DNA from: Amphirosellinia nigrospora | Taxonomy: Eukaryota; Ascomycota; Sordariomycetes; Xylariales; Xylariaceae | DNA: 64,000 bases | Direction of reading: 5' to 3' | NCBI GenBank assembly: GCA_004123355.1 | Contig: SCHM01000003.1 | Span: 6,095,058 to 6,159,057 of the forward strand | Part shown: in pieces, positions 23,589 through 35,045 of the stretch | How the letters are laid out: every line of letters begins with the position of its first letter | How positions within the stretch are numbered: position 1 is the stretch's first letter | Program-made: the position numbers and the translations under genes | Notes under the pieces: generated by a model | What the model saw: only the letters and a program-made list of their open reading frames with translations | What the model was told of the DNA's origin: nothing | Database searches by the model: none

Positions 23589-24605
23589 ATGGCCTCTCGT
23601 CCCGCTCTTCGCGCAGCCACGAGAGTAGCCCGACGCCAGCCCCTCGCATCGATATATTCCTCCCACCACTTCTGTACAAGCACACCCGCTCTTCGACCTA
23701 GCACCACATCATCCACACACGACAGCAAGAATGACAGTCCACGAACGACACACTTCGGGTTCCAGGACGGATTATCCGAGTCCGAGAAGACGGAGCGCGT
23801 GGCCGGTGTCTTCCACAGCGTAGCCGAATCGTACGACCGCATGAACGACCTCATGTCCTTCTGGCATCGTATCTGGAAGTATGTCTACAGCTAGCTCACT
23901 TCCCTCCGTTCTCTGTCTGCGCGATAGTCGCTAACCACTCGCCATCAATAGGGACCACTTCGTCTCCTCGCTAAACCCGGGATACTCCTCCAGCATCCCC
24001 CCATCGCCGCAGCGTGTCCTCGACGTAGCAGGCGGCACAGGCGACATCGCCTTCCGCATGCTGAACCAATCGCACGTAGTAAACGCGAACCCCAACATCA
24101 CACACCATAAGCGACATCAATCCCTCGATGCTAGCAGTCGGGAAGCAGCGGTCTCTATCTCTGCCCGCAGCCCAGCAGGCAACGCTCTCATTCCTCGAGG
24201 CAGACGCCACGCAGCTACCCTCCACAATCCTCCCCAACTCCCTCGACCTCTACACCGTCGCCTTCGGGATCCGCAACTTCGCCAACATCCCCGCCGCCCT
24301 AGCCGAGGCACACCGCGTGCTGAAGCGGGCGGCGTCTTCGCCTGTCTCGAGTTCAGCAAGGTCGGCAACCCCGTGCTCGACGCCGTCTACAAGCGGTGGA
24401 GCTTCTCCGCCATCCCGCTCATCGGCCAGCTGGTCGCCGGCGACCGCGACTCCTACCAGTACCTCGTCGAGAGCATCGAGCGCTTCCCCAGCCAGGAGGA
24501 GTTCCGGGTCTCATCGAGGACGCCGGCTTCGTCGTTGGTGGCAAGGGCTATGAGGATCTGACCGGCGGTGTGGCTGCTATACACAAGGGCATGAAGCCTT
24601 TGTGA
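23589..24605 (+). CDS. COQ5: COQ5 2-methoxy-6-polyprenyl-1,4-benzoquinol methylase, mitochondrial
   Basis: This is the C-methyltransferase of ubiquinone synthesis, a peripheral protein of the matrix face of the inner mitochondrial membrane. The ATG at 23589 opens the transit peptide [20 protein letters not shown]. The UbiE/COQ5 core follows: [20 protein letters not shown], an intron at 23879-23951 (GT..AG) splitting a Trp-Lys-Asp-His junction, then the SAM-binding motif [16 protein letters not shown]. Next come the acidic [25 protein letters not shown], and the ending [20 protein letters not shown] at TGA 24603-24605. Size and order match the family. Two to three frame changes (after the motif I region, at the [14 protein letters not shown] segment, and near 24507) interrupt the frame beside G or C runs. 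Confidence 0.93.
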
Positions 24606-25698
24606 TTGTATAATAATACGCATGCTCTGAATGAGGGATGGGACTAGAGAAAAATGGGATATAGAAATGTACATTACTGTGTGATGATCTCGGGCTTCAT
24701 GATCGGAGTCGCTTTAAGAAAAAAGAAAAAAAAAAAGGGAGGTCTGTTCTCTGCAACTCACACAAGTTTCGACCAGGATGGCGAGGACTCCATCCAGTGT
24801 ATTGAATGAACTTCCCCAAATACATCAAATAATATTTAAACCAGGCTACGCTCCCGTGCCTATCAACTATCTTCCATACTGAGCATGGATCAGATGAGTG
24901 TTCCTATTTTATCCCAGACCCTTTGAATGGGTATACTGCATGTTTAGAGTACCCAAATATAAGATATTGTCTATCGTATGTAGATCTGAGCAAACTTAAT
25001 GTGCTACACTCACCGCGAAAACCTAGATGTTAGGTAAGTATCACTCTTGTCTGCTTGCCTACTTTCATTGAGCAATCTGCGCTACAATGCTGGCAAGGCA
25101 AGATTACGCCAGCTCGAAATCTACAGGAGGGTTGAGTAGCATCAGAAACAGAAGTAGGAGAATGCGATCAGCGCACTACCGGGATTAATAGCGACAAAGA
25201 TAGCCGCAAGCTATATGTAAATCACGCAGATGATGACATCACGGGAATCTAATAGCAATGAAAACTTTGGTATCATGGTATTTTATGAAACTAAACGACC
25301 CGTATCGAGGATCCGCCCAGGTCAATACAGAGAACAGTGCAAAAAGACAAATCCTTTTTGAGTGCCATTAGCCGGGGAAAACAACGAGGCTCGCAAAAGG
25401 GAAAATATAAAGGTTGAGCCCTTATGTTCGGAAGACGATAGGTGCCCAGTCGGGATTCATTCAAGACCTGTAACGCGAACAGACCAGTGTGACCCTTTTC
25501 ACCCATCATATCGTGGATGACTTAGCGTCTCTCCCTCGAAACCTCCTTCGCAGTCCGGCGGACTAGAGTATTACCACCCTTACAGCGACCGGAAGCTGGG
25601 GTCTTAGGAAGGTACAAGAGTACAAGCGAGAACTCGGAAGTTGTAAAGACTATCATGTAGAGTGGTGGTAGAATGTGCGTAGTACTGGCTGGTCACGC
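24606..25698. other. Gap between convergent genes
   Basis: This is the 3' region shared by COQ5 (+) and the DUF2433 gene (-). It has a poly-A-rich stretch at 24718-24738. The open frame at 25291-25509 has no protein features. Nothing else is seen. Confidence 0.45.
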
Positions 25699-28012
25699 CT
25701 AGTCGCCACCTGTAGGAGCGGGTGATGCACTTCCACCGTCGCCCTTACCCATTCCACCACGACCGCGTCCGCCGCGTCCACCACGGTCTCCTCGTGCTCC
25801 ACGACCACCTCCACGCCCGCGCGAACGGTTTGTCTCCGGACCGCTCTCACCACCGCTCATGGCACCGCGATCGCCGGCACTGCGGTAGCCACTCGCGCTG
25901 TCTCTCCCACGACTACTTCCCCAATTACCCGCTCCACTAGCTCGCGGCTGGAATGGCTTATTCTCCCGCGGCTGGAAGATTTTGACCAAGGGTCTTGATC
26001 TGTCTTCAGATTGGCGGACCTTGAATTCGTCGGAAAGGCTGGCATATGCAGCATCCCTTTCCATCGATTGTTTGGAAGTGGGCAACTTTATTATTGCTGT
26101 TGTTCCCCCACTTCTCAACCTTGATGATTTTAGCTTTATGCTCCTCGGGGAAGATATCGCGCGTCTGCTCATCGCTCTGGACGTTCATGACAAAAAGTCC
26201 AATGATGGAGTCCGCAGTTGGTCTTGGGCCAGGTGATGGTACAGTTTCCGGACCGTTAGTCGCTCCATTAGAGGTGGCGGGCTTCTCGCTTTCTTTAGCT
26301 GCTGGGGCTGTAGGAGGAGCTGCTGGTTTCGGCGTTGCAGGCTTAGTTTGCAGAGGTGTGGCTGCAACGGACTTGGCTGGTTGTGCTGCAGCCGAGGCGC
26401 TTCTCTGAGGAGCCAATGAAGGTGCACCAGCGGATGCCGCCGGGGCAGCCGAAGATTGGCCACTAGGTCCAGGCGCCGGAGAAGGTGTACCCTGAGGTAT
26501 AGTAGGTTGCTGCTTGGCACCTCGGTGAGAGAAGTTGAATCCTTGCGCCCGCATCTCAGTGCCGATACGCCCGTCTTGGATTTCCAATACAAGCCAGCCG
26601 AAAGCCGCATCCGCGAGGTTAAAGTTCCACATGTTTTTAAAGGCACTCTCATCAACTTGACCAAGAGCACCAGGTGCACCAACTGGCCCGCCGAAGGGAT
26701 TGCCACCGGCCGCCGTTGTAGGCATTTTCTCCACAAGTCCAAGCGCGTTCTTCAGAAGGTTTTGCTGAGCTTCGTTCTGTTGGATGGCAGGTTCAACCTC
26801 GGATTTGACAGTCTCCCAGACGTCATTGAACGAAGCTTTTGATGCAGCAAGCTTACCACGGTAATGATCAAGGGTAGGGTTCACACTGAACTCGTTATAT
26901 GAGCTTCCATAGCGGAAATGCAGACCGGCGGAAATCGAGAAATCTGCTTTCAGGCTCACAGAAAGCTGATTCAGGATACCTTCACGGGCAGGAGAAGCAT
27001 GCGTAATGAAGACACGAGTTTCCGTAGGGTCGTAGACACGGTTAGCTGTATCGACCAGTTCGCCCATCTGTAATAGAGTTGTCCACATCGTGCCTTGGCC
27101 ACCCGCGATAGTAGTTCTGCCTTCTCCGTTGTCGAAAAGCTTATGCATCACCACTGCACGCCAAGCCCAAGAAGTCGAAGCTTGACTCCACCAATCTCCA
27201 ACAACATGGAACGGTTCTCGTCGATAATGTGCAGGTTTGGTACTTTGTACTCGTTTGATCGGAAACTTTTCCAGCACGCGCACATCTTCGCAAGCACCCA
27301 CACTGTGTAGACTGGAACCTCAAGTTTGATCTCGCCCTTGATGAGCTGTGGTAGCTGAGATAGCGGTAAATCTTCCGGTGAGAACCGCTGTTTGACTGGT
27401 CCAGGCTGGCTGATGGCCTTCTTGACGTTTTCCGAAATCAATGGAGAGTATTGCGCGACATGCTTAAGTGTCCTATAAGACAGGGTCAGCGTAACTTATT
27501 GCGTGCAATTTACTCGCATATCGTGATATCCTTCTGCAACTTACTTCTCCGCAATACGGTCTAGGGAGGTCTCATCGTAGAATCCAAAGTCACCAGTATG
27601 AACGATGTGATCTGCTCGCGCTTGTCGCGCAAGGTCGTTGAGGGAGCTCAAGTTACCTGCCAAACTAATATTAGCCTTGCACCACAAAGATCGGATATGC
27701 GAAGATGGAGGGGTCGTCCTACCTCGTACATCGGCTACACACAGAACACGAATAGGACCTTGTTGCAAAATTCGTCCTTGGTTTGGCAGAAGCGGGGTGG
27801 CACCGGGAACAGGACCAGAGGCCGGGCGCCATTAGCCATATAGCCTTGGTTGTTGTAGGGCTGCCGGGATTGCTGGAACGAATCAGGCATTAGCGAAGGG
27901 TCAAGCAGGCGAATGTCGCCGCAGTTGCGAGATTGGTAAAAGTGAAAGGGGGCGGAGGCATAACGTTGCTTCCGTGCCTTTGCGGAATCATAGGTCGTGA
28001 ATACGGATGCAT
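25699..28012 (-). CDS. DUF2433 (calcineurin-like phosphoesterase-related) protein with RGG tail
   Basis: This is a fungal protein of the DUF2433 family. Its N-terminal half resembles metallophosphoesterases: PIRVLCVADVRG, then HIVHTGDFGFYD after an intron of about 65 bp whose junction completes the Arg-Gly. The likely start is the ATG at 28010-28012 (MHPYSRPMIPQRHGS). Middle segments include PNLHIIDENRSMLLEIGGVK, TMWTTLLQMGELVDTANRVY, VFITHASPAREGILNQ and LHFRYGSSYNEFS. A Pro/Ala/Ser-rich linker follows, then SIIGLFVMNVQSD and SMERDAAYASLSDEFKVRQ. The end is an RGG-box tail (RGRGGGRGARGDRGGRGGRG) ending at 25699, which suggests RNA binding. At least four one-base frame changes split the model. 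Biochemical activity of the family is not established as far as I know. Confidence 0.82.
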
Positions 28013-29516
28013 GATGGGTTGTGTTGCTTTAGGTTGGGTGCATGGGAAACGGGTGCGAGGGCGGGGTGCAGAGGGACGAGGGAGGGACAGGAACAGGGAC
28101 GAGGACGAAGAGGAAGACGAAGGAAACACTCGAGGCGCAATGTATGAAGGTCAGTGTAAGTAGGTAGTGTGCAAGGCAGCCAACCACAGGTTGTGGCCGT
28201 TCAAAAATAGAGATGTAATGCGGGAAGCTGTTGCGGGAAGGGATGGGTTGTTGCTGGGTAATGTAGACCTCAAGCAAGGCAACGTGCATGTGCAGTACGG
28301 CCTGGGTGCAAGGTCGAGCAAACCATCTCGTTGCCACGGGCGCAGTGTAGCCAGCGCATCATCACGCCTTGAAAAGAAAACCCGGCCGGCCGCAAGGCAC
28401 AGCAGGGACAGGCACCTACCGCCATTACACTATCAAGCAATCGACCCTACGAAGCAAACGTAATCTGGGTTTCTCGGAACGCCTTCTCCAGGACCGACAA
28501 CGCGACGCCTTCGAGCTTGCTCGCTAACTACGACGATGACTAGTCGACAAACGTGTGCGGCTCGATCAAGGATCAGGACGGGGTGCTCTGGCTTCGCTCT
28601 CGGTCTATTTCGATCTCGACTCCGACTTCGACTCGGGCCAATGCAATGAATGAATCGATAGCTCTGTATGTATGTAGAGAACACAACACTGTCTGGTTAT
28701 GAAGTACACAACTCCTGCTAAAGTTGATGTAGTGCTGTTGGAAGAAGCGCGAGGGCGGGAATGGATCGTGGCCGTGTGCGTGGATGGGAGAGGTGCGAGG
28801 TTCTGGACGAGGGATGGGGGGGATGAGGAAAGCTCGACGTTGCCGGGTGTGTACTTTTTAGTTTTAGGTAGGAACGGCTGCGATAGGTAGCTGTGATTTT
28901 CAGCAATGGCAACATTGGTTGGTAAGGTAAGGTTGGGGCCGCTGAAAAGTCCAACTTGGCCATGGCTTGGGGGCACTAGTCCTTATGCGTTCTAGCTGAC
29001 CCAGCCTACGCCCCGGCCTGCCTTGCGGGAAATTGATTCGGTGCTAACACATCTAACCTTAGTATAACCTCTACAGAGCCTCGTCTTGCCTACTTACCTT
29101 ATCCTTCGTCCATAACACCCTAACAAATCTTTTTCTTCTTTATAAACTACCCTCCTCTGTTAATTACAAGAAACACAAACTACTAGGTAGTATATATTTG
29201 TGTACATTGTTTATAAATATTTTCACGATATTAAATTCATACTTTAATAACTATTCGACCAACTTCAAGGTAAATACTAGTACAACGAGATAGGCGGTCA
29301 TACTTAATCTGATCGTGACCCATTATACGTACTTGTTAATATTCTTCAATGCAAACTTTTTTTACATTCCCTGCCCATGGGTGCAGGTACGTATGCGTAG
29401 GAGATAACATCTGTCAAAAGTACCAAATAAAGTGGTTGTTTGTCAAAGAGAAAAGCAACTCGGCCAAGATCGAACTGATACCTTAAATATATAGTGGCAA
29501 AAAAGAATCCAGGTTT

Positions 29517-29625
29517 AGTACCGTCCCTGGGTCGTAACCCAGGCTTCAGGCGATACCGTACCCTGGGTCGCAACCCAGGCCTCGGTACCTGATACCATAG
29601 TAACCTGGTCGCAAACCCAGGATTT
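29517..29625. repeat. Three tandem palindromes, cctgggtcg-aacccagg type
   Basis: Hairpin-forming 18-mers occur at 29526-29543 (CCTGGGTCGTAACCCAGG), 29562-29579 (CCTGGGTCGCAACCCAGG) and 29604-29621 (CCTGGTCGCAAACCCAGG). They are spaced 36 and 42 bp apart and separated by related spacers containing gatacc. The third copy has lost one G from its left arm. The arms can pair 7 bp around a 4-base loop. Confidence 0.85.
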
Positions 29626-29654
29626 AGATATCTACTAAACCGCAGACCGGAAAC

Positions 29655-29735
29655 GCTTGAATGCTATGGCCCTGCCTCTGAACAAGGGTTTGTCCTGCCG
29701 ACTACTTTACCGCTAGGCCACGTAGGCCAGGTTCG
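29655..29735 (-). other. tRNA-like patch (possible SINE relic)
   Basis: On the minus strand, TGGCCTAGCGG matches the pol III A-box consensus. About 35 bases later comes tgttcagagg, a poor match to the B box. No full cloverleaf can be folded by eye. It may be a decayed tRNA-derived SINE or chance. Confidence 0.2.
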
Positions 29736-30844
29736 GGAACGTCTGTTGAGGGGTGCACACATAGCGAAGTCTATAAGGTATCCTTCTGATCTACCTAGCT
29801 GCTGCACTGAGGTAGGTGTCATGTCTCCAGGCAAGTTCTTGTTCAAAAGTGAATTCATGACAGCCTTAAACCACTAGTCACCTGGGCAATACGCTCTGGG
29901 TCATCGTTTTATGCAGCTTCGTATCATAACTGCACGAAGATGATGAATCATGTTGTGTGGTTACACGTTTGTATAGTACACTTCAAAAGTTCATGGGTTA
30001 GAAGAATCTTACGTCAAGTTATCCTTTTGGACAATATGAATCTTTTAAGTGTTTCAACATTTTTGACGCTTCTCCAATATCTTCCTATGCATACTCTGTA
30101 ATGCGTACCTAAGGTGAGGCCATTTACATAACTCATAGCCGGCGTTCTTGGCCCTCCAAAATCACCTCACCCCCCGGACTGCCTTCTGCCACACAGGGCT
30201 CTCTCGATTAACTAAATACGAGGCTAACGGAGTCGCACGAGTTCATGAATCCCAGACCTTCACCGAACGCCGATACCGAGTACCGAGACAAGTCAGACTC
30301 CGGAGATACGAGTCTACGGAGGTCCATGAGACTATCGGCTATTGAGATGTTCTAGGCTGTTGAGCGTGAGACAGATGTATCTTGTGTAGTCCGTGTTAAA
30401 TGGACCATTGCTGAAAGATGGTCGATACCCCAAAGTGACGCAAGAGGATACCAAATTACAATACAGAAATCAGCCAAGCTACTGCTGTTGCTGTTATGTA
30501 TATTTGTCAATAGTTGAGTGTTTATGCCATCGCAAACCATTTCAAGCATCGACTAGGCATACAGGCAAATTATGAGCGAGGACTATCAATACTATGTCAA
30601 GTGTTACAAGGTAATATTGCCACGTATGAGCCCTATCAAAGCTCCATTCTGTTTCAGTCAGAACGGTTACACCCGAAGGTACCGAGGCCATAAAGGCGGA
30701 CATCTCAGCCACGTATAACGACTCTCGTCACATCTCGCAGTGTACACAACTCCGTCAAGTAAGCACAACCTAAGTCATTCCCAGACTCGACAACATACAC
30801 AAGTCTCAAAAGCCAGAAATCTAAAAACTCCACCGCCCACCCTA

Positions 30845-31318
30845 CTAACAACACCCGTCACCCCCTCGCGCAGCTTCCAACCACCCAGCCATGACCTCGG
30901 GATCAACAGCGGCATTCTCCCAATGCTCCACCGGCCTCCCCCTCTCGTCGAAGCGCCAGAGGCCACAAAACGGCACGGCCAGATCCTGAAGGGGTGGGTT
31001 CTCACACCGCGCCCGCAAGACGCCCATGGCGACGCCGAAGTGCGCGTTGGCGGTCACCGACTCGACTTCCATTACCAGTGTGCCGCCCGTCGAGGAAACC
31101 AGCGCCTCCTCGTGCGCCTGGGCCGCCGCGATGCCTTTCAAGGGCCCGGAGCGGTCGTGGAAGGGGTGTAGGACTATCGCTGGTGATGCGACGCGTGATA
31201 GGCGAGTGAGATCGGCGTAGAGGTATAGTAGGAGCTCTTTCGTGTCTTTGAAGCTGACGGTCTCGGTGTTTGCGGATGAGGTGTTTGATGAGGATATTGT
31301 GTTCGTGGCCATGTTCAT
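30845..31318 (-). CDS. NTF2-like / SnoaL-like domain protein
   Basis: An open frame ends at 30845 with plausible ATGs at 31316-31318 and 31310-31312. It gives about 157 residues, the size of a single NTF2-like cone fold. After a Ser/Thr-rich start come LLLYLYADLTRLSRVASPAI, VLHPFHDRSGPLKG, a HEEALVSSTGGTLVMEVESV segment, and the closing strand FCGLWRFDERGRPVEHWENA. That last stretch (aromatic, then Asp/Gly turn, then His-Trp-Glu-Asn) is the hallmark of SnoaL-like and ketosteroid-isomerase-like proteins. The frame is intact and GC-rich, unlike its flanks. Substrate cannot be told; members include small-molecule isomerases, cyclases and non-enzymatic binders. Confidence 0.75.
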   Translation of the reverse strand: MNMATNTISSSNTSSANTETVSFKDTKELLLYLYADLTRLSRVASPAIVLHPFHDRSGPLKGIAAAQAHEEALVSSTGGTLVMEVESVTANAHFGVAMGVLRARCENPPLQDLAVPFCGLWRFDERGRPVEHWENAAVDPEVMAGWLEAARGGDGCC

Positions 31319-32061
31319 ATAAGACAAGTATTGGACGCTTAGATTAGGTACTTCATACGAAATGTTGTATGTGTACATACACATAGGGCTGCTTGACAGA
31401 GAAAGAAAAAAAAACTGAAAACTCAAGGTCTTAGCAACCAATGTCTTAGGTTCAGATCAAGTCGGACGTCCGTGGAGAGGGGGAACCCCAACTTAATTTT
31501 CCTTTCCGTATTTACGAGATCTCCTAAATCAGCAAGAGATCGGATTACTTATTTCTCAAGGAAGATAATGGAAACCGAACCGCGTGGTATTATTAAGATA
31601 GAAATATGATTATTCATCTTACGGTTTTCCTTCTTGCTTGCTTGGGGTTCTGAAACTGATACTAATATCTACATTCTCTCAAAACTGTTCCATCCGGAAA
31701 GGGAACTGAACTGTTCGCTTCTATATATGTACACTATTCGCATCGGACTGGATATGACGCGCTATGAATAGACAGTCATCAACTAATTCGATTCCTAATC
31801 TTTTTCAGAAATTGATAATTTAGTATCATGCTGTCTAATGTCAGCGATGTCGTGTCTAGAAGATAGACTCGGAGATCGCCATGCCAATTAGTCAAATATA
31901 ACGAGGGAAAAGCCCTCTCCGAGAGGGAATAGGGTGAATGGTAAAACACCCGAAAGACATCGTTTCCCTCCATCCTAACTCCCATAGATGCAATCGGCTA
32001 GGTCAGATATACAAGCAAGGCGCTTTCATTAAACTCATGTCTCCGCGGAATGCCATGAAGC
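31319..32061. other. Gap between NTF2-like and ZDS genes
   Basis: This 740-bp stretch is AT-leaning. It is the upstream region of the NTF2-like gene and the 3' region of the ZDS gene, both on the minus strand. No features are recognised. Confidence 0.4.
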
Positions 32062-35045
32062 TCACCACATCTCCTCTTCCTTGTCATGCCGCTGCCCATT
32101 CTGATTATTGTAGGAATAATAGTCCTTGGTTACACCATAGCCATCCCCATAGCCCCCGTCCTGAGCATCATCCTTGCCATGATCATAGTCATAAATCTCG
32201 GCTGATTCAGGATAATCGCCTTCTTCGTGCTGCATGCTCGGATCTGAGTACTGATTTGCTGACTACTAAGTGTTAGTGCAAGGATAATAGAGACGAGCTA
32301 ACACAACACTTACACGGTGGTACTCGAAATTATAGCGATCGATACTATCCTGAGCTTGTTGTTGCTCCAAGTATTGCTGCTCTTGTTCTTGTTCCCTGCG
32401 CTTCCTCTCTTCTTCCTGTAGTCTCTTCTGCTGAGGCGATTGTGGTACCTGGATTTGCGGGTGCATGGCTTGGACTTTTGCGAGGTAAGCATACATGAAA
32501 TTGCTAAGTAAGACCTGGCTGTATAACGCGCGCCGGGGGTTTGCAAGCTTGATGTGCGCCATCCTATAAATGGCTCGCTCCTCGAGGATCGGAAACCTCG
32601 TCCAATGATAATCGACGTCTGGTCGTAGAGGTTTATATGGCACGGGTTCTGGTGATACAGGCCGCTGTAGGTGCGATTTCCGACTGCTTGATTCTCTGTC
32701 GCCCTTCTTCTTGCTACTGCTAAAGAAGGAAGAGAAGAGACCGTCTTTCTCCTTTTTCTGTTCGCCGGATTTTCGGCTGTTCTCTTTCCGTCTCTCCTCT
32801 TCTAATTTGCTATCTATGCTGTCGCGGTCGAGTAAGAGGCTCTCTCGCCCCTTTTGTAACGCCGTATCAATCGAAGTCTGCAGAACGTCGAGCCTAACAT
32901 TATCATGCGCCTTCTCTACGAATGCCTTGGCCTTGGACTTTTTCACCTCTTCTTCTTTCTTCTTTTTCTCCTTGTCATCACTCTTGAACCATTTCCATGA
33001 GGTGCTTTTGGATGACCCGGTTTCGGAACTGTCTTTCTTGTTTCGTTTTTCTGTTTTCCTCTCTTCGGATGACGAGAAAGTTGGAATAAAAGTTAAAGTG
33101 TCGGTTCTGGAGGCACTGCCTGGTGCTAAGGATGAAGGTGTCTGAGCCGCGTCATCAAAACCTTGGTTGGGTATAGTTTGTGATCTTTTGGGTTGGGGTT
33201 GCGGCGAAACCTGCTGTGATTGATTGTAGGTTGGGCGTTTACTAGAGCGCGTAGGAGGCTCCAATGGCACCCCTGATGGCTGTGTAGACAAATTGGGAAC
33301 AGCAGCACGTTGTGACGAAGACCGTTCAGGGAATGGTCTGCTGACGTCGTGACTTTTCGATTCGGCCTCTTCCTCGATGGGAGGCGTCTCTACTATTTGT
33401 GGGTTGGTGGAGACGAACGAGTATTATCCGAAGAAACAATACGTCTCGGCCCAGACGGCCGCACGGGTTGAGATTGCTCCTGCTCTTGGATATCGTTTTG
33501 CTTGTTACTTTCGTAGGTATCTATTGAGTCCTTATCAAATGGCTGCTGTCTTCGAACGGATCTGGAGGGCCTCGAAAAATTATCCGGCACCGGTTCTGAT
33601 TGCACTCGCACCAAGCCATGACCTATAGGGGCGTCTATAGTCGATCCAGGGCCAGGCAAACTATCCTCACCACCTTCACCTCGTTTCGCAGCCATCCGCT
33701 GAGAGAAGGGTAATCGTTCATTGTTTTAAGAGAACCCTGTCGGTTGCGGAGACTTCCACCTTTTCTGTAGGTGGTGCGTGTTGACCGACGAAGGCCGGTA
33801 CCTGGTGCCACAGATAATATAGGCATATCATCGCCATTCGAAGAGTCATCACCAGCCGCCATCGAATCTTGAGTAAGTTTTCGAACCGCTTTACTCGGGT
33901 CTTTCATGAGTTCGTCGAGGCTTAGCTCTGGTACACTGTGCTCTGAATGTGCCTGAGATCTTTTTCTTTCCAACCTCTCGGCACCATCAACATACCCATT
34001 GGCACCATGACCATGACCGCTGCCGTTATCCACCTGTCTAGAGAGCATGGACTTTTTTCTCCTTAAGCTTCCCGAGTCGCTCCTATCCAGACCATCAGGC
34101 GAAAGAGAGTTCTCGCTGGATCTCCTCTTCATGGACTGTACTCGTTTCTCTACAAAGTTCTTGAACTCGCTTGGTGCCAGCTCTGGATGTACCCCTGCAG
34201 GAACCCAAAGCAGCCTCGAGGGATCCGCATCATCATCCCCTTTAGGCGCGATAGAGGGCATGGCCACCAGCGACATTCCTTGGAAGGGAAGTAAATCCGG
34301 ATCGCTATTGTTCGAAACATCCATAGAGAGCCTACGTAGTGCTTGTAGGTTACTTAATTCCTGCGCGATATCGTTCGGGTTGTCTATATTGGTCATGGGG
34401 AACGAGTCAGAGCCATCGCGCATGTCACGCAACGATGGTGACATGGGACCACCCGGAGACACGGGGCTCGTTATGCTCCCGTTCGAGTTGGTTCTTGATA
34501 GGGTGCTCTGGCTTTGCACCGGCGGTGACTGTGTTTGGGGCCTACTGGGCGGTTTTATGTTCAAAGAACCGGTCTCGCTCGAGGTAGATCGGACCAGCCT
34601 AAGTCGGTGTTCATCGCAGGGGACAGGTCAGACAGCTGCTCGCCGCCGCGAGGGGCCGCGATAAAACTCATGGGCCGCGACTCGTTGGACTGATAGTCGT
34701 CGTCATCGCCGTACATGGTGCCGATGGTCTCGGTGATGTGGTGGCTTGTGTCAGAAATTGAGAGCTGATTGGCATGGCCACGCCGGCTCGCGAAGCTACC
34801 ACCACTCACATCGCGAGGCCGTCGAGAGGTCTAGAGCAGGCGGGCACTGTTAGCTGCAGGCATCCTATCGTTATAGATACGTAGAGGTCTTATTTTTGTC
34901 GAGGGCATACAGATCTCGGGTGGAGCAACCAAGGAAACAGGCATAGAGCCTCTTTCAGGGCTCGATTGGGTTTAGGCTTGGCTAGCGGCGGGAATCGACC
35001 ACGACAAGAAAGGTGACAGGCCTTGTAGGAAGGACATACCATCAT
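32062..35045 (-). CDS. ZDS1/ZDS2-family PP2A regulator
   Basis: Yeast Zds proteins bind the Cdc55-type B subunit of protein phosphatase 2A and control mitotic entry and polarity. The diagnostic Zds C-terminal domain is clear at about 32620-32470: DYHWTRFPILEERAIYRMAH, then LANPRRALYSQVLLSNFM. It is preceded by a long Ser-rich disordered region with basic and coiled segments. N-terminal family features are ASRRGHANQLSISDTSHHIT and MYGDDDDY. A 63-bp intron at 32313-32251 precedes the tail YSDPSMQHEEGDYPESAEIY, ending at TGA 32062-32064. The first exon may be only ATGATG at 35045-35040, joined by a 5' GTATGT intron to CTCTAG/ACCTCT near 34830; this start is tentative. About three frame changes break the central region. 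Confidence 0.85.

Larger units (their letters stand above)
28013..30844. other. Long gene-poor interval
   Basis: This 2.8-kb stretch lies upstream of the DUF2433 gene. It contains the three palindromes at 29526-29621 and a possible tRNA-like patch on the minus strand at about 29655-29735. Minus-strand open frames at 28433-28684 and 28605-28976 lack domains and start context. No gene is called. Confidence 0.45.

Noticed and set aside
29655-29735. tRNA gene on the minus strand
   Set aside because: The A box is good but the B box is poor and no complete cloverleaf or anticodon arm could be built by eye.
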